Positions 57,592-64,000 of a stretch of 64,000 bases of DNA are shown here, in pieces. The DNA is from Macrocystis pyrifera (taxonomy: Eukaryota; Sar; Phaeophyceae; Laminariales; Laminariaceae). Numbering within the stretch: the first letter of the stretch is position 1; the number at the start of each line of letters is the position of its first letter. The stretch spans positions 992,001 through 1,056,000 of the forward strand of contig JASSKH010000021.1 in the NCBI GenBank assembly GCA_031763025.1. The letters run 5' to 3'. The notes under the pieces are model-generated. The model did not search any database. It saw nothing but the letters and a program-made list of their open reading frames with translations, and was not told where the DNA came from. The position numbers and the translations under genes were made by a program.

Positions 57592-60500
57592 CTACTCGGT
57601 AGTCAGCTCGCCCTTGACTGTGAGTATGTCTTCGCTGATGAGAGACCACACCGGGACATCCGCGTGAACCTCGTGCAACTTGCCCACTCCGTTCAAAGCT
57701 TTCAGCTCGATCATGCATGCGCACTCCACCACCTCAACCCCCTGCAAGGGACAGACGGAGCAATGAGGCCCATGATTTTCGAACGGTTTTGTTTACTTTA
57801 ACGTTGTTTGGGGCGAAAACAACAGGACAATACAGGAATTTCCAAAACTAAAAAGAAATTTGACGGCGCGAATAAAAATCAGAAAGCTTACGTAGCCTTC
57901 GCAGTTGTAAACGGGTTTCTCAAGCACGCGGCGTCACCGCCCATCGGGACAGCACGGCAACACCAATGGGCGGGACATCCATCAACAAGGTTGAACTGAA
58001 CTCGATTTTTGGGCGTGGCGAGGGCCAAAAAAACAATTTCTCACCAATCCTTTCACGAGATCAACGCCAGCGATGAGCGTTCCACCGGTGGCGACCAGAT
58101 CGTCGACGAGAACCACGCGTTGGCCCGGAGTTGCCGCCGAACGCTGCACGCACAACGCGTCTAGACCCGCATCGTCGTCCCCCTTGTACTCCTTGGAGTA
58201 CGTCTTACCGTCGACCACGTTCGGCATCTTCCCCTGAACATATGATATATGTTATGTATTATAAGAGGGTATGAGCGCGGAGGTCCAGGTAAGAACCACC
58301 GCATAAAACATATTCAATGAATGCATAGGGAAATATCAGCAGTCTAGTTATGAGTCATAGCAAAAAGCGCGTTCAAATGTATAGGGGATTATAGCACCCT
58401 CACGACCGATGTACGAGTACTATATGTACAACACACACCCAGCTAGCAAAGACGAAAGCCGGTATCTATCAACCACTTTGGTTGAACTCCCAGCTAACGC
58501 GCTGCTTCAAAAACACTACTGTAAGTCGAGTACAAACTGCTACCATCCCACAACCCAGCAAGCACGACGGATTTATGTGGCCAACGTTGTAACCGTCGTT
58601 TGTTTTCGTCGCTCAACATTTCCATTCCCAAGTGTGTAGTTAATCCTCTCAAGTCCCAGGACCTGCCAGAGGCGCATGACATCCATCTTTCACATACCGG
58701 ATCGACATGATATGTTACGTCTGGTCCAGCAAGATGCAGCAACTGGCGATACAGGTGCAACAGTAGAGGCAGTGATGATGCCTGTTCGCGTGTTCTAGCG
58801 GTCTGCCAGCACCGTCCCGTGATGAACCCATTTGGTGTTTCCATTCACTCAAGCAATGCACCAAAGCAATGCCCACCATGAAGGTCACTTCTTCAAACAA
58901 GCTCAGAGTATGTATGAATCAACACGCCTTTCTCCAGCAAAAAAACACAGATTATGCTCCGTTCGGTTCCCGATCTCAAATAAACTAGGGCTGTGATTTG
59001 GCTGACTCTTAAGTCGCCTACTAGGTATCACAGCAGTTGGGTATTAGGTGCTAGGTCTTACATTACATTCAGTTACGTGCGGTCATTTACGGAGTTCTGC
59101 CTCCTTGTAACTGACCCTCGGGTCATTTACGGAGTTCTGCGTCCTTTTAACTGACTGGCGCATTTGAAAGTCGACTTACGTGTATTATTGATAAATACTT
59201 CCTGTATTAACAAGTCAACTATTAATAGTCGGCTTACTTTTGTCACCCAACTACTGTAGTGACTATCCATCAACTGACAAGTAAGAAACCCACCACCTTA
59301 CTCATAATCCTCCACAACTCGGAGAGATCATCGATCCCCAGAGGATGATCTAGATCTTTTGAGACAGATCTATTCCCGATGAGGTATCATATGATCTAGC
59401 TCGTGTTGCCTGATGGGAACCGTACAATCTGCAGGATCTAGCACATGTTTCCTGGGTTGGATCTGTACTGTACAGAACCTGCACAGCATCTCATAACGGC
59501 AGGTGAGGAACTAGATTATCTACTGTAGAAAGATAGATCAGCTAGATCATCATCTGTCTGTCTGTCCGAGGTGTGTAATCGTCTCCCTTATGGTTCACGG
59601 ACCTTTTTCCTCAGCATGAAGAACGGGATGTTGAGGGCGAGTGCTACCGGAGGACCGATAATAAAACCGCGAGCATCGAACCCCCCGATAGCGTCGATGT
59701 TCATGCCCCTGCAAGCACCAGAAAAAAAATCGTGAGAAAAGTAGGCAATAGCAGTATCATAATGGGGTGTGACAGCAGAGGGGGGTGGGGCAATAAGGTG
59801 GATGTACTAAAGGGTGGTAAGACGGTAAAGGGGGTGTACTCGATAGGAGAGATGCGCTCGATCTCATGCATGGCCGTAGTCGTATGACCATAGACCCTCG
59901 CATCTCTGCAATGCCGGGACGGAGCATGTCGGGTTTTCACCGACCAGGCAGACATTGCTTGCACCAAGCGCGAAGCGCCGTAAGGTGCCCGACGAGTCGC
60001 ATGAAGGGCGAGCTGCATCCTACTAAGAACCGCTTATGAGGCGGACTTGCATATGGGTGACAGCTTCAATGAGTTAATTCCATTTCCGGTGTAGCCACTT
60101 CCAGAGACAGCAATCGGAGTACTATGTATCTGCCTCTTGGGTGCCTCACCATAGACGTGACACGATCATTCCCACTTGTGCGGAGTAAAGGTTGTTCACC
60201 CCGCACAAATGGTCTACTCGACAACCAGCTGTGACCGACCGCGAAAAAAAAAAGAAGCGATACCCTGGTTGTCTAGCTCAACTAGTGAGCGGCATGTTTT
60301 ACATTGTCGTTGCCAACCGACGCCAACCCCCAACCTATATATAATGGGGGGACGGGGGGACAGTAAGGGGGGGGGGGGTACTCATTGGTTGCTTGCCTTA
60401 GTCATTTGATCATTGACCACACATCCCTTTCGAGACGGAACACCGTTCCTACTCCAAATAGAGACACCTCCAACAATTGGGCGCTTATTACGTTGTTTCC

Positions 60501-63500
60501 ATATATTACATAGAAACTTTTTGCTCATCTTATCCCCTTCCTGTTTGGCCGCCTGTGGCCACCATCTATCTCCTAGGATAGCGATCGTTTTCTCGCTGCT
60601 ATCTAGCGTACCAAACTCCTCCATGTCACATTCGTCTATTTCCCCCATTTCCTATCCTAACACATCCCGTTCCCCTTGTACATTTCACATTCTCCTACTA
60701 TGGGAGTTCTACTCTATATTGCTTTGGCACACGGGCACATTCGTGCATCTACTTCCTCCTCCTCCCGGCTACTGGTATACCTTTCTTCTTTCTGGCAGGT
60801 CCAGGTCACCCACATGTAATCGCAGTTTCAGCGTTTTCACGAACTCCATTGGGTCGTGAAAATACGTTTTCAAACCTATTCCTTCCCTCAATCCCCAATA
60901 TATCTCCAAGTGTTTTCCGATTCCACCTTGTTTCTTAGCGCTAACCTTTTCCTTCTTTCTATCCTTTCTTCTACTTCTGCCTTATAGCTTCCAAACTTCC
61001 CGGCGGACATCACCTCTGCTTGGTTTCCCCCTACATCCTTCCATACTTGCTCAACTACGCCATCCCACCGTATTCCAGCTCGCCCTTTTGTTACTTTCTC
61101 CCAAATAGCTCCAACTATGGCAACCTATTTTTTGGCATGTTCCTTACTTTATATTGCCATTTCCACTTTCTCGTGTCTCTATTTGTCTTGAGTGGGTGCA
61201 TTCTCAGTTCTGCCCTTGATACTGTATTATTAGTCGTACTTGAGAATCTTCGGATTTTTTTAGCTGTCATCTGCACTGTTTCCAACTGTTTTACGAGCTT
61301 CGCGTTCTCTTCCCATGTTCCTCCTGCATATTCTAGCTTTGGTACTTATCACCTTCATCAGGATACATCTCTCAATCCTAGTGTCAAGGTGCGAGTCTGT
61401 TAGGATCGCATCCATCTTGCCTACGAGTGCTTTACACTTTCCTATTACTTTTGCTATACTCTATGTGTATCCCAAGGGCAGTCTTTTGATATCCCTACGC
61501 CAAGGTATGTATACTGGTCTACGATCGGCAATTCATCTTCTCCCCACTTCCAACTGAATTTTATCGAGTTCACCTTATCTTCGCTACAAACAACTATTAA
61601 TACTGCGCATTTCTTGACGTTCGCCGTCACCCTCGATTTCCTAGTGTATTCTAGTGCCTTCTCTATTTGTTTCTGCAATCCTTCGGGTGTTTCTAATATC
61701 TCCACGAAGTCATCCGCAAACATCAATCCCGATACCGTATCTTCCCCTACCGTGACTCCCTCCTTTGCTGCCTCGACTGTTACTATCAGGTCGTTAATAT
61801 ATATCTTGAATAGGTTATGTGACAACGTACATCCCTGTGCAACTCCTTTTAAAATATCAACATACTTCGATATTTTCCCCGTCCAGCATCACAGCACTTC
61901 TCGCACATTCCGTTCCGTCATATTGTTCACCATTCTCCACATCTTTCCTCTGATTCCTATTTCCCACAAATGTTTCGACAAATCCATTTCCTCCATACTG
62001 TGTCGTACGCTTTCTGTGCGTCTAGAATGAAACTGTACGTTGTTAGTCCCGCGTCTTCCCTGCCTTGGATTATCTTACCTAAGGTGTACACATGGTCTAC
62101 GCAGCTACGGTTTGGCCTAAACCCTGCTTGCCCTTCGCTTACGTTGTCTTCCTTCTCCATCATTATTCCCATTCTATCGTTCAAAATCTTACAAAATGTT
62201 TGCGTGTTGTTCTTAGTAGCGTCATCCCTCTATAGTTCCCCGGGTCAGCCTTAACTCCTGTCTCGAATGGACATACTACTACATCTCTCCACCTCCTACT
62301 GTAGGTGCGTACTCGTTTTGCCGGGGGTGTTAATAAGAGCTACGGTAACACAGTAAGGGGGGTCATACTAAAGGGTGGTACTGTCATAAGGAAGCGTGAC
62401 ACTACCGGGGGGGGGGGGGGGGGGTAATATCATAATATCATAAGGGGGGTGATAAATAGGGGGGGGGGGGGGGGGGGTAAGACAACAAGGGGGCGTGGCA
62501 AGATAATAAGGGGGTTGCTAATAAAGAGGGGGTATTACATTAAAACCCTTTCGGGATTTTTTCGGGACTTGGAAGGCGAAAAAGGACGAAGAAAACGGCG
62601 ATTACAACAGCGGCCACACACAGCAACCCGGCGCTGCTGGGCCAGGGAATGAAACGTTCAGTGCCGGAACTACCCAGTAACTTGTCACACAACACGGTCG
62701 CATCGTGGTACTTCTCGTACCGCAGATCGCTATAACCCTAGAGTCTACTGCAGAGGATTGGTGATACCGCGCTTCTCCACTTCCCGGTCGATGGAATGTA
62801 CGAGCGTTTCTTTCACGCTGACCTGGTACCAGCATGTTTTCGTCTGAGGTGTACAGCACTGGTATGAATCAGGTGTCCCATCAGGTATGTGCATTATTAG
62901 GTTTTATGTTTTCTTTCCTGAGGTGTTTGTTCAAGTCCGTATTGGAGCGTGTCTTGAGACCACGCCCTACAGCAGATGGTGTCGATGTTCGATGAGCTCA
63001 TGTGAGAACAACAACGACAATACCAGCAACTACAGTATCATGCCAACTATGCCAACTATTATGGGGGTCTATAGTTAACATGACCTATGGCATAGATAAA
63101 AACCTATATATTTAGGTATTTTTACTAACAATATTTGGTCCTGTTAACTATGGACCCCCGAAATAGCATGTCAGGGTGCCATAAGGGTCAACAATGCTGG
63201 TCTTGTTGCTGCGTTCCGGTCGAAGGAACGTGCAAGCGCTCCGCTTCTATCACACTTACCGAATCACAATGCTGATATTGTCGTTGCGTTCCGGCCGAAG
63301 GAACGTGCAAGCGTTTCGCTTCTATCACACTTACCGTCGTGTCACACGGGTGATAATATGGACGATTTTCCATGTTGGTTTTCTCAGCAATCGGGGGAGT
63401 GCAAATGCCAAGAAATGTGTCTACGGAAATATTTCAACGAGATGATCCCAAAGCCGCCATTTTTCGTTGCGTGTGTGTGTCTCCCGTGTTTTGGAGAGGA

Positions 63501-63956
63501 TAGACTCGGAAAATCGTCCCGGGGCGTGTGCTATCTGGCGTGTTCCGCGATAGTCGAGACATGGCCTTCGTGGGCAGTGGGAAGGCAAACAAAAAACATA
63601 AAAAAAAAGAAATGTTACGGGCGAGTACGAGTTCCTTTTGTGCACCGCGCCAAAAAAAAGAGGTACTTTACCCCTTTCGAGCTGGCTGATGCCAGGTTCT
63701 ACGACCAACCGCCGACCGAGATTCATACACACGATTCTGCAAACCCTTCAAATCAACCAACGCACACAACTTCACGACAGTTTCAAAAGTCCTGGTGCGC
63801 GAGTTACTGGCAACAGCTATAAATGTGATACGTACACCATATATTAAGAGCTTAAACGGGAGGAAAATCTGACTAAGAAATACGAGGGTATGTACCTGTA
63901 TCTGTCGGCGAATACTTTGACCGCCAGAGCAAAAGCCTCCGGGTCGGCGCACATAC
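57592..63956 (-). CDS. APRT: Adenine phosphoribosyltransferase, 5' end off the window
   Basis: Catalyses adenine + PRPP to AMP + PPi in cytosolic purine salvage. Minus-strand exons in order: 63896-63956 (MCADPEAFALAVKVFADRY), 59603-59708 (GMNIDAIGGFDARGFIIGPP, VALALNIPFFMLRKK), 58045-58233 (GKMPNVVDGKTYSKEYKGDD, then CVQRSAATPGQRVVLVDDLV, ATGGTLIAGVDLVKGL), 57592-57741 (GVEVVECACMIELKALNG to the stop, KGELTTE). All phases match. VVLVDDLVATGGT is the PRPP-binding signature; ARGF and the VVECACMIEL strand are typical of the family. About 168 residues are visible, so roughly the first 25-40 residues (PDFP-type start) lie beyond 64000. The donor after 59603 is weak (AAG|GTCCGT). The 4.2-kb first visible intron holds a LINE and a SINE-like element. 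Frames are intact, so the gene is probably functional. Confidence 0.93.
59320..59580. mobile_element. MITE, CTCGGACAGAT family
   Basis: Left end CACAACTCGGAGAGATCATC, right end CATCTGTCTGTCTGTCCGAG then GTGTG. The interior has GTTGCCTGATGGGAACCG, CATGTTTCCTGGGTTGG and ATAACGGCAGGTGAG. It abuts APRT exon 59603-59708. Confidence 0.8.
59815..60335 (-). mobile_element. SINE-like C-tail element, full length, in an APRT intron
   Basis: Reversed copy: GGGGGTGTACTC, CATGCATGGCCGTAGTCGTA, CCGACCAGGCAGACATTGCT, GGGCGAGCTGCATCC, CACTTCCAGAGACAGCAATC, an A tract and CTAGCTCAACTAGTGAGCGG. Confidence 0.85.
60385..62325 (-). mobile_element. Non-LTR retrotransposon (LINE), 5' truncated and frameshifted
   Basis: Reverse-transcriptase fragments read in order on the minus strand: PGNYRGMTLL, NVSEGQAGFRPNRSCVDHV, FILDAQKAYDTVWR, HNLFKIYINDLIVTVEAAKE, GLMFADDFVEILETPEGLQK (the [FY]xDD catalytic motif), PIVDQYTYLGVGISKDCPWD, CKALVGKMDAILTDSHLDTR, then a C-terminal part with GAIWEKVTKGRAGIRWDGVV. 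At least three frameshifts or stops interrupt it and the 5' half (endonuclease) is missing, so it is dead. The 3' end reads GTGGTCAATGATCAAATGAC then AAGGCAAGCAACCAATGAGT and a C tract. It lies inside an APRT intron, in gene orientation. Confidence 0.9.
62396..62535. repeat. G-tract minisatellite
   Basis: Runs of 5-20 G separated by TAATATCATAA, TGATAAATA, TAAGACAACAA and TGGCAAGATAATAA. Similar GGGGTG(G)TAA units are at 59770-59835. Confidence 0.8.
63055..63172. mobile_element. Foldback MITE, GGGGGTCTATAGTTAACATG arms
   Basis: TATGGGGGTCTATAGTTAAC pairs with GTTAACTATGGACCCCCGAA. The interior TACTAACAATATTTGGTCC is the reverse of that in 12688-12806, so they are the same family with diverged arms. 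Confidence 0.85.
63190..63345. repeat. Tandem duplication of about 73 bp
   Basis: Two units with TTGCGTTCCGG(T/C)CGAAGGAAC, GTGCAAGCG and CGCTTCTATCACACTTACCG. Confidence 0.85.
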
Positions 63957-64000
63957 CTGTCGTACAAACGTTCACGTTACGCGGGCCGGGGGGGTGTTCG

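Noticed and set aside
61454-62184. Host gene with reverse-transcriptase-like frames
   Set aside because: Frames are broken, the motif order is that of a LINE, and it lies inside an APRT intron.
63358-63822. 154-residue Cys-containing protein on the plus strand
   Set aside because: Part of it is a dispersed repeat shared with 3300-3456, it has AAAAAAA-type tracts, and it lies antisense in an APRT intron with no family motif.

Overview
This window looks like intron-rich nuclear DNA from a photosynthetic stramenopile, most like a brown alga. That is inferred from three things: exons of 44-223 bp separated by introns of 0.1-6 kb, a membrane-protein family that I associate with stramenopiles, and TTAGGG-type interstitial repeats. 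The species cannot be named from the sequence. Most single open frames in the window are chance or repeat-derived. The real genes appear as chains of short exons whose splice phases fit exactly.

Layout. (1) Positions 1-14749, plus strand: a coronin gene (WD40 actin-binding protein), probably entered just inside its 5' part. (2) 14750-24990: no gene recognised; minisatellites, a SINE-like element with a C-rich tail, a tRNA-headed SINE and MITEs. (3) 24997-40436, minus strand, possibly starting at a signal-peptide exon at 47346: a large polytopic membrane protein with a Cys-rich ectodomain, 15 exons in unbroken phase. (4) 48027-49364, plus strand: an uninterrupted ankyrin-repeat protein, with an orphan coding-like fragment just upstream. 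(5) 49380-57590: no gene recognised; repeats. (6) 57592-63956 and beyond the right edge, minus strand: adenine phosphoribosyltransferase (purine salvage), with a decayed LINE and SINE-like copies in one intron. The genes look unrelated in function; nothing suggests an operon or a cluster.

The most striking signal is in the introns. In all three spliced genes, the DNA beside an exon is often a degenerate tandem array whose unit is a copy of that exon's own edge, including the splice site or stop codon. I see this at about nine junctions. Two short motifs are also greatly over-represented in non-coding DNA: TACCWGGTA (at least 30 exact copies) and the palindrome TATTAATA (at least 20). A LINE and a separate SINE-like family share the 3' terminus AATGAGTAC followed by a C tract. 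This suggests a LINE/SINE partnership that uses C-rich rather than A-rich tails.

All exon calls come from reading frames, splice consensus and remembered family motifs. No alignment or search was run.
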